5,331 bases of DNA, taken from JASJHI01 sp033791105 (GTDB lineage Bacteria > Actinomycetota > Acidimicrobiia > Acidimicrobiales > Ilumatobacteraceae). This document shows, piece after piece, positions 1 to 4,579 of the stretch (within the stretch, counting starts at the first letter, position 1; the number at the start of each line of letters is the position of its first letter). The stretch lies in NCBI GenBank assembly GCA_033791105.1, contig JASJHI010000029.1:1-5331 (forward strand), in the 5' to 3' direction. A model generated the notes under the pieces. It ran no database searches. It was given only the letters and a program-made list of their open reading frames with translations, and had not been told where the DNA came from. The translations under genes and the position numbers were made by a program.

Positions 1-244
1 CGTTCTTGTCTTCGTTGCGATGTGTACGCGCCCGTCGCAACTCGACGAAGTGTTGTTCGCCGGTGTCGGTCAGCGTGGTGATGCCAATCGCCCCATCGCG
101 GGCAAACAGATCCACGATCTCGGTGCTGCCATCGCCGATAGTGACTTCGCGTTGTTCGACGAACGTCGACTTCGGCACACGACGATCCCGCTCGCTCCGA
201 CGCGGCTTCTTTGATCCGGCTTTGGCGGCGGCGACCTTGTTCAC
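1..244 (-). CDS. Hypothetical protein, N-terminal part, runs off left edge
   Basis: The minus strand is open from GTG at 244 to the window edge, about 81 residues. The first 25 residues are strongly basic (AAAKAGSKKPRRSERDRR). Then comes a stretch that reads like alternating beta strands (EQREVTIGDGSTEIVDLFAR, then DGAIGITTLTDTG and QHFVELRRAR). Codons favour G or C at the third position, and the composition is far more protein-like than that of the overlapping plus-strand frame, which is rich in Arg, Ser and Cys. I do not recognise the family. The frame stays open upstream of 244 into the IS6 element, whose end is only 8 bp from the GTG. The true start may therefore have been lost to the insertion, and GTG 244 is only the first plausible start outside the element. 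No clear ribosome binding site is visible. Confidence 0.5.
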   Translation of the reverse strand, partial: MNKVAAAKAGSKKPRRSERDRRVPKSTFVEQREVTIGDGSTEIVDLFARDGAIGITTLTDTGEQHFVELRRARTHRNEDKN

Positions 245-251
245 CGACAAC

Positions 252-274
252 GGCGCTGTTGCGTTGGGCGATCG
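252..274 (+). repeat. IS6 left terminal inverted repeat
   Basis: The first 15 bases are GGCGCTGTTGCGTTG, followed by GG and CGATCG. It pairs with the inverted copy at 1039-1061, with the differences at position 4 and in the two-base spacer. Confidence 0.85.
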
Positions 275-296
275 GGCGGGCCCGTAGCGTGCCCGG

Positions 297-1001
297 GTGT
301 TTCGCCGTCCCCGTACTGAGTCGCCCTCATTCGCTGGGTTCCGGTTCCCGCCTGACGTGATCTTGCTGGCTGTGCGCTGGTACCTGCGCGATGGCCTGTC
401 GTATCGCGATGTCGAAGAGCTGCTCGCGGAGCGTGGCGTGGATGTCGACCACGTCACCATCTACCGATGGGTGCAACGCTTCACCCCGCTGGTCATCGAG
501 GCCGCACGTCCGTGCCGACACAGCGTCGGTGATCGCTGGTTCGTCGATGAGACCTACGTGAAGGTCGCCGGTGAGTGGCGCTACGTGTACCGGGCGGTCG
601 ACCAACACGGCCGGGTCATCGACGTCTGGGTGTCGAAGCGACGCAACGTCGCTGCCGCTACCAGGTTCTTCGAGATGATGTTGGCGGGCCGTGACCGGCC
701 ACGGGAGGTCACCACCGATCTAGCGGCTCCACTGCTGCGCGTCGTCGACGAGTTGCTCCCGGAGGTGCTGCACGACACGACCCAGTATGCGAACAACCGG
801 ATCGAGTGGGACCACGGCCGACTCAAGGCGAGGCTCAGACCGATGCGCGGCCTGCGAACTGACCGGACCGCGTCGACGGTGATCCGCGGCCACGCGTTCG
901 TCCAGAACCTGCGACGCGGACACTACGAACTTGGCGTCGAAGCTCGCCATGAGCGTCTCCGTATCGCGGCTACGTTCGACGAACTGACCGCAACAATCTG
1001 A
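297..1001 (+). CDS. IS6-family DDE transposase
   Basis: This is a 234-residue transposase that would cut and join the element's ends by replicative, cointegrate-forming transposition. An N-terminal helix-turn-helix region lies at about residues 18-62 (ILLAVRWYLR, SYRDVEELLAERGV, VTIYRWVQRF). The RNase H-like core follows, with candidate catalytic D84 (WFVDETYVKV), D141 (VTTD) and E170 (NNRIEWDHGRLK). The C-terminus is the family's RPMRGL and GHAFVQNLRRGHYEL block. GTG 297 is the first start after an in-frame TAG at 285; no clear Shine-Dalgarno precedes it. One oddity is the residues after D141: the family normally has a basic residue, then A, P and a conserved Y (TDRAPVY or TDKAPAY type), whereas here it reads TDLAAPLL. 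Catalytic spacing is kept, but activity is uncertain. Length is normal and there is no frameshift. Confidence 0.93.
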   Translation: MFRRPRTESPSFAGFRFPPDVILLAVRWYLRDGLSYRDVEELLAERGVDVDHVTIYRWVQRFTPLVIEAARPCRHSVGDRWFVDETYVKVAGEWRYVYRAVDQHGRVIDVWVSKRRNVAAATRFFEMMLAGRDRPREVTTDLAAPLLRVVDELLPEVLHDTTQYANNRIEWDHGRLKARLRPMRGLRTDRTASTVIRGHAFVQNLRRGHYELGVEARHERLRIAATFDELTATI

Positions 1002-1038
1002 CCGGACAGGCCACACGCCATCGGCCGGCCGCGCCGTA

Positions 1039-1061
1039 CGATCGATCAACGCAACAGTGCC
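1039..1061 (-). repeat. IS6 right terminal inverted repeat
   Basis: Read inward on the minus strand it is GGCACTGTTGCGTTG, then AT, then CGATCG. It lies 38 bp after the transposase stop codon. It is the closest match in this window to the usual IS6 GGCACTGTTGC end. Confidence 0.88.
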
Positions 1062-1195
1062 TCTCGCGAACGGCCTGAGCCGACGGCCAGGTGAGCCAGC
1101 GTCGCGAAAAGCGGAAAAACATGCGATGCACGATGCTTGAGGATCGCAGCCCATCGTGCCTGGTCAGCACCCACGACCGAATATCGGGCACCCAC
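1062..1195. other. Unassigned spacer between IS6 right ends
   Basis: This 134-bp stretch separates the full IS6 element from the next remnant. It contains no convincing gene. A plus-strand frame opening at GTG 1091 runs through it into the transposase remnant, but its first 35 residues have no recognisable content. It is probably leftover host or other mobile DNA caught between successive insertions and deletions. Confidence 0.4.
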
Positions 1196-1378
1196 AGGCT
1201 CAAGGCAAGATTGCGGCCGATGCGCGGTCTACGCACGGACCGGACCGCGTCGACAGTGATCCGCGGTCACGCCTTCATTCAGAATCTGCGGCGCGGTCAC
1301 TACGAACTCGGCGTCGAAGCCCGCCATGTGCGTCTACGTGCAGCGGCGGCGTTCGACGAGCTGACCGCAGCAATCTGA
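1196..1378 (+). pseudogene. IS6 transposase remnant, last 60 codons
   Basis: The translation from 1196 (RLKARLRPMRGLRTD...) to the TGA at 1376-1378 aligns without gaps to the last 60 residues of the intact transposase, with five differences (V/I, E/V, I/A, T/A, T/A). The helix-turn-helix and all three catalytic acidic residues are missing, so it cannot encode an active enzyme. A longer open frame starts at GTG 1091 but its upstream 35 codons do not belong to the transposase. The divergence from the full copy shows that this is an older or separately derived member of the family and not a recent duplicate. Confidence 0.88.
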
Positions 1379-1415
1379 CCGCGCATCGGGCAAGTCGACG
1401 CTCGGCCGCGCCGCC

Positions 1416-1438
1416 CGATCGATCAATGCAACAGTGCC
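1416..1438 (-). repeat. IS6 right terminal repeat of first remnant
   Basis: Read inward it is GGCACTGTTGCATTG, then AT, then CGATCG. It differs from the intact right end at one position of the first 15 (A for G). Confidence 0.85.
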
Positions 1439-1440
1439 TG

Positions 1441-1509
1441 CGATCTGACTGAACGCCAACGGTCAAACGCAATGAAACGCGCCCCTCGATCGACCAACGC
1501 AACAGTGCC
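1441..1509 (+). mobile_element. Second IS6-family right-end remnant
   Basis: Only the terminal part of another IS6 copy remains. The text near 1441 (GATCTGACTG) resembles the transposase stop region of the intact copy (CAATCTGACCG). About 60 bp later comes a clear right terminal repeat. The similarity between these two points is weak, so the left boundary is approximate; the right boundary at 1509 is firm. Confidence 0.6.
1487..1509 (-). repeat. IS6 right terminal repeat of second remnant
   Basis: Read inward it is GGCACTGTTGCGTTG, then GT, then CGATCG. It matches the intact right end in the first 15 bases. It is the innermost IS6 end on the left side of the three-gene cluster. Confidence 0.85.
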
Positions 1510-1642
1510 CCCAGCTCTCGATCCCCCGCGCCGTGAGCGCCGAAGCCAAGCCATCGCGGAACGCTCCGCGCGCGTAGCTGATGAAGACCTTGGTCACGAT
1601 GAGCAGTCTCGCGCTGCACATCGACAGATGCCTGCCGACGGT
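1510..1642. other. Non-coding 3' region downstream of the three-gene cluster
   Basis: No gene is evident in these 133 bp between the IS6 remnant and the stop codon of the minus-strand cluster. A small hairpin (CGCGGA, loop ACGC, TCCGCG at 1555-1570) lies about 70 bp beyond the stop. It has no U-run after it on the minus strand, so it is at best a weak terminator candidate. Confidence 0.35.
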
Positions 1643-2170
1643 TCAGTCGTCACCGCTGGAGTCGGTCTCGCCGGAGAAGACCTCGCCGACGACGAGCTCG
1701 CCCAACGACGTGGCGAGTCGCCCCAGGCCGAATGCTCGCATCACCGCCTCGACGCGTATCTCTTGTTCGTCACCGTGGGCCGCTGGACTCCTTGCGGCGG
1801 GTCCGACCGAGACGAGATCGAGTCGTACCAGGTGGGAGCGGAACGAGGCCGGCGTCGCCGGCTCGGGGCCGGTCGCGCCCGGCAGTTCATCCGCGTCGGC
1901 GGTGGAATGACCGGACTCGGTTCTGAGTCTGCCTGCGATCCACCCGATCACTGCGGCCTGATCGAAGCCCGCGAGCGTGACCTCCTCCCCGGACTCCTCG
2001 TGGTAGATCCGTGTCTGTCGAACCTCCGCCAAGGCTGGCGGTGACGCCTCCACGAAGAGGAAGAACGCCGCCCGCTGACGCCACTCGCCACCCGTCGAGA
2101 CGGGTGCCCGTTCGCCTTCGTCGCCCGCCGAGACCGGTTGGTCGGCAGGCGTGACCGAGTCGTTCTCCAC
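1643..2170 (-). CDS. Acidic hypothetical protein, third gene of the cluster
   Basis: This is a 175-residue protein of unknown family. I chose GTG 2170 because AAGGAG (2177-2182) sits 6 nt upstream; an in-frame TTG at 2227 would give 19 more residues but lies within the upstream hairpin region. Residues 1-30 are hydrophilic and acidic. A core at about 33-82 has a beta strand (AAFFLFV), a second extended part (VRQTRIYHEESGEEVTLAG) and a helix (AAVIGWIAGRL). After a Pro/Ala/Glu-rich linker (83-108), a second block (SHLVRLDLVSVG, EQEIRVEAVMRAFGLG) loosely repeats the strand pattern. The tail is acidic (GETDSSGDD). There are no cysteines, no signal peptide and no membrane segment, so it is probably cytoplasmic. 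It follows the cysteine-rich gene by 102 bp on the same strand, so co-transcription is plausible. Confidence 0.75.
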   Translation of the reverse strand: MENDSVTPADQPVSAGDEGERAPVSTGGEWRQRAAFFLFVEASPPALAEVRQTRIYHEESGEEVTLAGFDQAAVIGWIAGRLRTESGHSTADADELPGATGPEPATPASFRSHLVRLDLVSVGPAARSPAAHGDEQEIRVEAVMRAFGLGRLATSLGELVVGEVFSGETDSSGDD

Positions 2171-2176
2171 GTCGGA

Positions 2177-2182
2177 CTCCTT
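2177..2182 (-). promoter_or_regulatory. Ribosome binding site deciding the start at 2170
   Basis: AAGGAG on the minus strand, 6 nt from GTG 2170. It supports that start over the longer TTG alternative at 2227. A perfect hairpin ends four bases upstream of it. Confidence 0.7.
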
Positions 2183-2185
2183 CGG

Positions 2186-2214
2186 GACTGCGTGCGTCGA
2201 CGAGGCACGCAGTC
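2186..2214 (-). promoter_or_regulatory. Perfect 10-bp hairpin just before a ribosome binding site
   Basis: GACTGCGTGC (2186-2195) and GCACGCAGTC (2205-2214) are perfect inverted repeats around a 9-nt loop. On the minus-strand transcript the stem ends 3 nt before the AAGGAG of the 175-residue protein. No U-run follows, so it is not a typical terminator. It could influence translation, mRNA processing or stability, or it could be a protein-binding dyad. The role is inferred from position only. Confidence 0.55.
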
Positions 2215-2238
2215 GCCGCTCCGGCAACGGACGCAGTC

Positions 2239-2254
2239 CCCGCGGATGCGCGGG
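2239..2254 (-). other. Short GC hairpin in the intergenic region
   Basis: CCCGCG and CGCGGG form a 6-bp stem around a 4-nt loop, 18 bp after the stop codon of the cysteine-rich protein gene. No T-run follows on the minus strand. It may act with the larger hairpin at 2186-2214 as an intercistronic structure, but short GC stems are common at this base composition. Confidence 0.3.
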
Positions 2255-2272
2255 AGGGAGAATGGTTCTCGG

Positions 2273-2728
2273 TCAGTTCACGTCGGCAGGAACGACGGTG
2301 ATGTTGAAGTCCCTGCACGTGCCGAAAATGAACCCCGCCTGGCCACAGCAGTCCTTGGAACCGAGCGTGATGCCGATCTCGTACTGCTTGCCGCACTCGC
2401 CGGCCGACAGCGTGCCGCCCGGGAGGTCGAAGTCGAAGGTGTAGGTGTCGCCGCCGTCGCGGCAGGGAGTCAGGGTATGCCCCCTGGTGACCTCACCCTC
2501 CGGGCCGGTTCCGATCGACTCGTAGGCGACGGTGACGCACAGTTGAGTGTCGCAGAGGTAGTTGAGGATGCGTCCGGTCAGGTGGACCCGGACGCGGATG
2601 CGGACAGCCTGATCCTCGTGGAGCAGTTGGCACGGCTCGCCGTCGGGCGTCAGAAACGCTGCCTCGAGGGTGCCGCCGAGATCCCAGACTTCCTGGTGAA
2701 TGTCGAGCTTGCACGTTTGATTATCCAT
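2273..2728 (-). CDS. Cysteine-rich beta-strand protein, second gene of the cluster
   Basis: This 151-residue protein starts at ATG 2728 with a strong AGGAGG 4 nt upstream. It has nine cysteines (6, 33, 59, 64, 89, 112, 127, 128, 138), including a CC pair at 127-128 (KDCCGQAG). Alternating hydrophobic runs suggest a mostly beta, immunoglobulin-like sandwich: VRIRVRVHLTG (42-52), CVTVAYESIG (64-73), TYTFDFDLPGG (95-105), QYEIGITLGS (115-124), CRDFNITVVPA (138-148). There is no signal peptide or transmembrane segment, so the cysteines are more likely metal or redox sites in the cytoplasm than secreted disulfides, although export without a signal cannot be excluded. I do not recognise the family. 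It lies 213 bp downstream of the SARP-like regulator on the same strand, with a gap large enough for its own promoter. Confidence 0.85.
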   Translation of the reverse strand: MDNQTCKLDIHQEVWDLGGTLEAAFLTPDGEPCQLLHEDQAVRIRVRVHLTGRILNYLCDTQLCVTVAYESIGTGPEGEVTRGHTLTPCRDGGDTYTFDFDLPGGTLSAGECGKQYEIGITLGSKDCCGQAGFIFGTCRDFNITVVPADVN

Positions 2729-2732
2729 GATT

Positions 2733-2738
2733 CCTCCT
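2733..2738 (-). promoter_or_regulatory. Strong ribosome binding site of the cysteine-rich protein
   Basis: A full AGGAGG on the minus strand, 4 nt from ATG 2728. It is a better match and closer than the sites before the other two genes of the cluster, which suggests this small protein is made at a high level. Confidence 0.8.
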
Positions 2739-2941
2739 GATGTGAATGGCCCGAGCCCCAGGGTCGGTAGAACGGGCGAGCATCACTGAAGCACCAACCG
2801 CTCAACGTGCGGTCACTGCATATTCTCAGACTGACCGAGTATTCGGCGGCGAACGAACCGTGCACTCAGTCGTTACTCACGCAGCGATCGACAACTGAAA
2901 CGCTGGAATCATGTTCGGCTCATTCGGCGTTCTTCGACTGG
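2739..2941. other. Intergenic region upstream of the cysteine-rich protein gene
   Basis: About 200 bp lie between the regulator's stop and the next ribosome binding site. No gene is evident. A direct repeat TTCGGC-TCA-TTCGGC lies near 2914-2928. An AT-rich spot (GAATATGC on the minus strand, near 2818-2825) could be part of a -10 element, but I see no convincing -35 partner. SARP proteins usually bind tandem heptamers next to a promoter; I could not identify a clear set by eye. Confidence 0.35.
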
Positions 2942-4249
2942 TCATTCACGGAGTGTTTCGAAGAGCCGCACGGTCTCGTGGCTGGGGCGCACCCCGAGTT
3001 CGCGCCCGAGCGAATCCACGCACGCCTGGTACTGGCGCACGAGCAGGCTCTGCTGATCGAGCGAGTTGTAGGCCCGGAACAAGCGCCGGTGGGACTGCTC
3101 GTCGCAGCACTCACGAGCGAGGATCTGTTGCGAGAGTGTCGACGCCGCTGAGAGCTCCCCTCGCTCGAGACGTATGTCGGCGAGCTCGTTGGCCACGCGC
3201 AGGTAGGACTGGCGGAGCCGCTCGCGTTCTGCCAGCGCCCATTCTTCGTACAGCGCCTGCTCCAAGAAGTCACCGGAATACAGTTCGATCGCTGCCGCGA
3301 ACTGCCGCTCGGCGTCCTCGCTGGCGTCCGTGCGTCGCGTCGCGTCGCCGGCTCGGACGTGGTCGTCGAACTGGTCGACATCGCACCAGACCGACGCCGG
3401 GTCGACGGCATACGCTTCGTTCTCGTACACGATCACCGGTGCGCTCTCGGCGATGATTCGCAATGACTTGCGAATCATGTAGATGCTCTGCTGCAGGCTT
3501 CGCTTCCCGTGTTCCGGATCGATGCCGGCCCAGAACGTCTCGATCAGGACGTCCCGTGCGATCGGCTGTCCACGCTTGCTGAGCAGGTACCACAGTACGC
3601 GAGGGGTCTTCGTCCCGGGCCACGCGTCGACGAGATGGCCGTTGGCGTACATCCTGAACGGACCGAGCATGTACACGGCGAATGGGTGCACGTCGGTGAT
3701 CGCGCGTCCGCGTGCAGTTCGCTCGGGCGCGTACGCCCCCGGCCGGATCCCGACATCAGATTCGTCTCGCGCCTCGTCGTGCCGCTTCAACGCGTCCATC
3801 TCCGCCAGGGCCCGCAGCACGGTTCCCAGCTCGCTGCGAGAGTTCGCTTCGGCTACGAGCGACGCGGCGTAGGCGGCTTCACGGTCCTGGACACGCAGCC
3901 GACTCGCATCCCAGCGCTTCAGCAGCTCCTTTGCTGCGATGCCGAGTGAGCTGAGCGCGCGGTCGGACTCCTGCTCTGCGCGTGTCCGGATGGCGTCGAT
4001 TCTTTCCGCGGCCGTCGCAGGGTCGAAGTCGTCGGCCGAGCCCGTCCACGAGCGCTTGTCGGCCGCCGACCGGAGCGCCTCCGCGTCCCTGATGCGGTGC
4101 GTGGTATCCGTCGGTGGACGCGAGAGTTCCTCGGCGCACGGTTCGGCCTGCCGCCCATCGGCCCCGAACTCTTCGTTTGACTCCACGTATCGACAAATAC
4201 CCCTCCTGTTCGGAGATCCATCCACCCGACTCCGAACCATTCCCACCAC
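2942..4249 (-). CDS. SARP-like (BTAD) transcriptional regulator with long N-terminal extension
   Basis: This is a 435-residue, probably DNA-binding regulator. Residues about 190-285 form an OmpR-type winged helix (AVYMLGPFRMYANG, TPRVLWYLLSKRGQPIARDV, HGKRSLQQSIYMIRKSLR, YENEAYAV). Residues about 290-435 form a bacterial transcriptional activation (BTAD) domain of TPR-like helices (ERQFAAAIELYSGDFLE, EEWALAERERLRQSYLRV, RLFRAYNSLDQQSLLVRQYQ, LGRELGVRPSHETVRLFETL). There is no NB-ARC ATPase, so it is a small SARP type. Canonical SARPs start almost directly with the winged helix; here about 185 residues precede it, with a long helical, coiled-coil-like stretch (75-160). The start is uncertain: GTG 4249 gives the longest form, ATG 4240 is in frame, and GTG 4186 would remove 21 poorly structured residues; AAGGAGG and AGGAGG occur 15-16 nt before 4249 and 4186. 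It heads the cluster and is the likely regulator of the two genes downstream. Confidence 0.9.
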   Translation of the reverse strand: MVGMVRSRVDGSPNRRGICRYVESNEEFGADGRQAEPCAEELSRPPTDTTHRIRDAEALRSAADKRSWTGSADDFDPATAAERIDAIRTRAEQESDRALSSLGIAAKELLKRWDASRLRVQDREAAYAASLVAEANSRSELGTVLRALAEMDALKRHDEARDESDVGIRPGAYAPERTARGRAITDVHPFAVYMLGPFRMYANGHLVDAWPGTKTPRVLWYLLSKRGQPIARDVLIETFWAGIDPEHGKRSLQQSIYMIRKSLRIIAESAPVIVYENEAYAVDPASVWCDVDQFDDHVRAGDATRRTDASEDAERQFAAAIELYSGDFLEQALYEEWALAERERLRQSYLRVANELADIRLERGELSAASTLSQQILARECCDEQSHRRLFRAYNSLDQQSLLVRQYQACVDSLGRELGVRPSHETVRLFETLRE

Positions 4250-4364
4250 TTCCGTCCAGTCAAATCCTCCTTGTCGGGTGGACTGGTGGGAGCGAAATCG
4301 TTGCTCGGCTCACGCGCGATAACAGTGCGCCAGTTTGCAGCCGCTCTACCAATCTAGTCCCAGG

Positions 4365-4400
4365 AGGAATCGTAGGGAAGAGGCTTCGAAGTCGATTCCT
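4365..4400. promoter_or_regulatory. Inverted repeat AGGAATCG ... CGATTCCT
   Basis: Perfect 8-bp arms at 4365-4372 and 4393-4400 are separated by 20 bp. The gap includes the 8-bp palindrome CTTCGAAG (4384-4391). Its place about 115-150 bp upstream of the regulator's longest start makes it a candidate operator, but this is inferred from position and symmetry only. Confidence 0.35.
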
Positions 4401-4406
4401 GTGACG

Positions 4407-4434
4407 TTCGACATGTCGCACAGATCTTGTCGAA
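4407..4434. promoter_or_regulatory. Inverted repeat TTCGACA ... TGTCGAA
   Basis: Perfect 7-bp arms at 4407-4413 and 4428-4434, spaced 14 bp apart (21 bp centre to centre, about two helical turns), form a dimer-type operator geometry. The neighbouring dyad at 4365-4400 strengthens the idea of a control region upstream of the SARP-like gene. Confidence 0.35.
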
Positions 4435-4512
4435 GTCCCCCCGATTTTGTGGCGCTTCGGATTTGACGGTGGGATTGTGTTGATCGGATATGTCCCGGGC
4501 GCGACACAGGGG

Positions 4513-4521
4513 CTCTGCGAG
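4513..4521. repeat. Left target duplication of the gdo-carrying IS6 derivative
   Basis: CTCTGCGAG directly precedes the left terminal repeat and recurs at 5147-5155 directly after the right one. IS6 elements usually make 8-bp duplications; the ninth base may belong to one end of the element. Confidence 0.8.
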
Positions 4522-4544
4522 GGCACTGTTGCGTTGAGCGATCG
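4522..4544 (+). repeat. Terminal repeat of the IS6 derivative (4522 end)
   Basis: GGCACTGTTGCGTTG, then AG, then CGATCG. It corresponds to the transposase-side (right) end of the element, read on the plus strand. Confidence 0.85.
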
Positions 4545-4579
4545 GGGATGCAGGTCAGCGCATCGGTCCCCGCGATCGA

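Larger units (their letters stand above)
252..1061 (+). mobile_element. IS6-family insertion sequence, full length (810 bp)
   Basis: The element is bounded by inverted terminal repeats. The left end begins GGCGCTGTTGCGTTG, and the right end read inward is GGCACTGTTGCGTTG; both are followed two bases later by CGATCG. This matches the GGCACTGTTGC ends known for the IS6/IS26 family, and 810 bp is within the usual size for the family. It encodes a single DDE transposase. The flanking 8-mers differ (CCGACAAC on the left, TCTCGCGA on the right), so no target duplication is visible. This fits IS6-type cointegrate, recombination or adjacent-deletion events after insertion. The left end carries one change (G for A at position 4) compared with the other ends in the window. 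Confidence 0.9.
1196..1438 (+). mobile_element. IS6-family right-end remnant
   Basis: This segment is the 3' part of an IS6 element: 60 transposase codons, the stop, about 37 bp of non-coding tail and the right terminal repeat. The left two thirds are gone. It has the same orientation as the full element at 252-1061. The sequence after its end (TGCGATCT) has no matching copy on the left, as expected for a one-sided remnant. Confidence 0.85.
4250..4512. other. Non-coding region upstream of the SARP-like regulator
   Basis: These 263 bp should hold the regulator's promoter. The stretch is less GC-rich than the neighbouring genes. It contains AAGGAGG on the minus strand at 4266-4272, and two inverted repeats described separately. 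A minus-strand open frame across it (4260-4526) is rich in Pro, Arg and Ser, looks like chance and is not called. I could not assign a firm -35/-10 pair. Confidence 0.45.

Noticed and set aside
1062..1075. Resemblance of the IS6 right flank (TCTCGCGAACGG) to the gdo unit's flank (CTCTGCGAGCGG)
   Set aside because: The match is imperfect and GC-biased. I see no corresponding copy at the left end of the full element, so it does not show a shared target or a rearrangement.
1091..1195. A new N-terminus fused to the transposase remnant (GTG 1091)
   Set aside because: The 35 codons are open but show no ribosome binding site or recognisable sequence. The fusion is most likely accidental read-through of leftover DNA.
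1555..1570. Hairpin downstream of the cluster as a terminator
   Set aside because: It has only a 6-bp stem and no U-run on the minus strand, and it lies over 70 bp from the stop codon. The evidence is too weak to call it a terminator.
1472..2044. Plus-strand open frame of 190 codons
   Set aside because: It lies opposite the acidic-protein gene. Its composition is dominated by Arg, Gly and Ala with no strand or helix pattern, it has no ribosome binding site, and its start lies within an IS6 remnant. It is a shadow of the minus-strand gene.
2911..3949. Several plus-strand open frames of 114-181 codons
   Set aside because: All are antisense to the SARP-like regulator, whose domains are clear. 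Their Arg-rich or Ser-rich content is typical of shadow frames in GC-rich DNA.
4260..4526. Minus-strand open frame of 88 codons upstream of the regulator
   Set aside because: It is rich in Pro, Arg, Ser and Thr, begins inside the IS6-type end, and has no ribosome binding site or recognisable motif. It is better read as promoter DNA.
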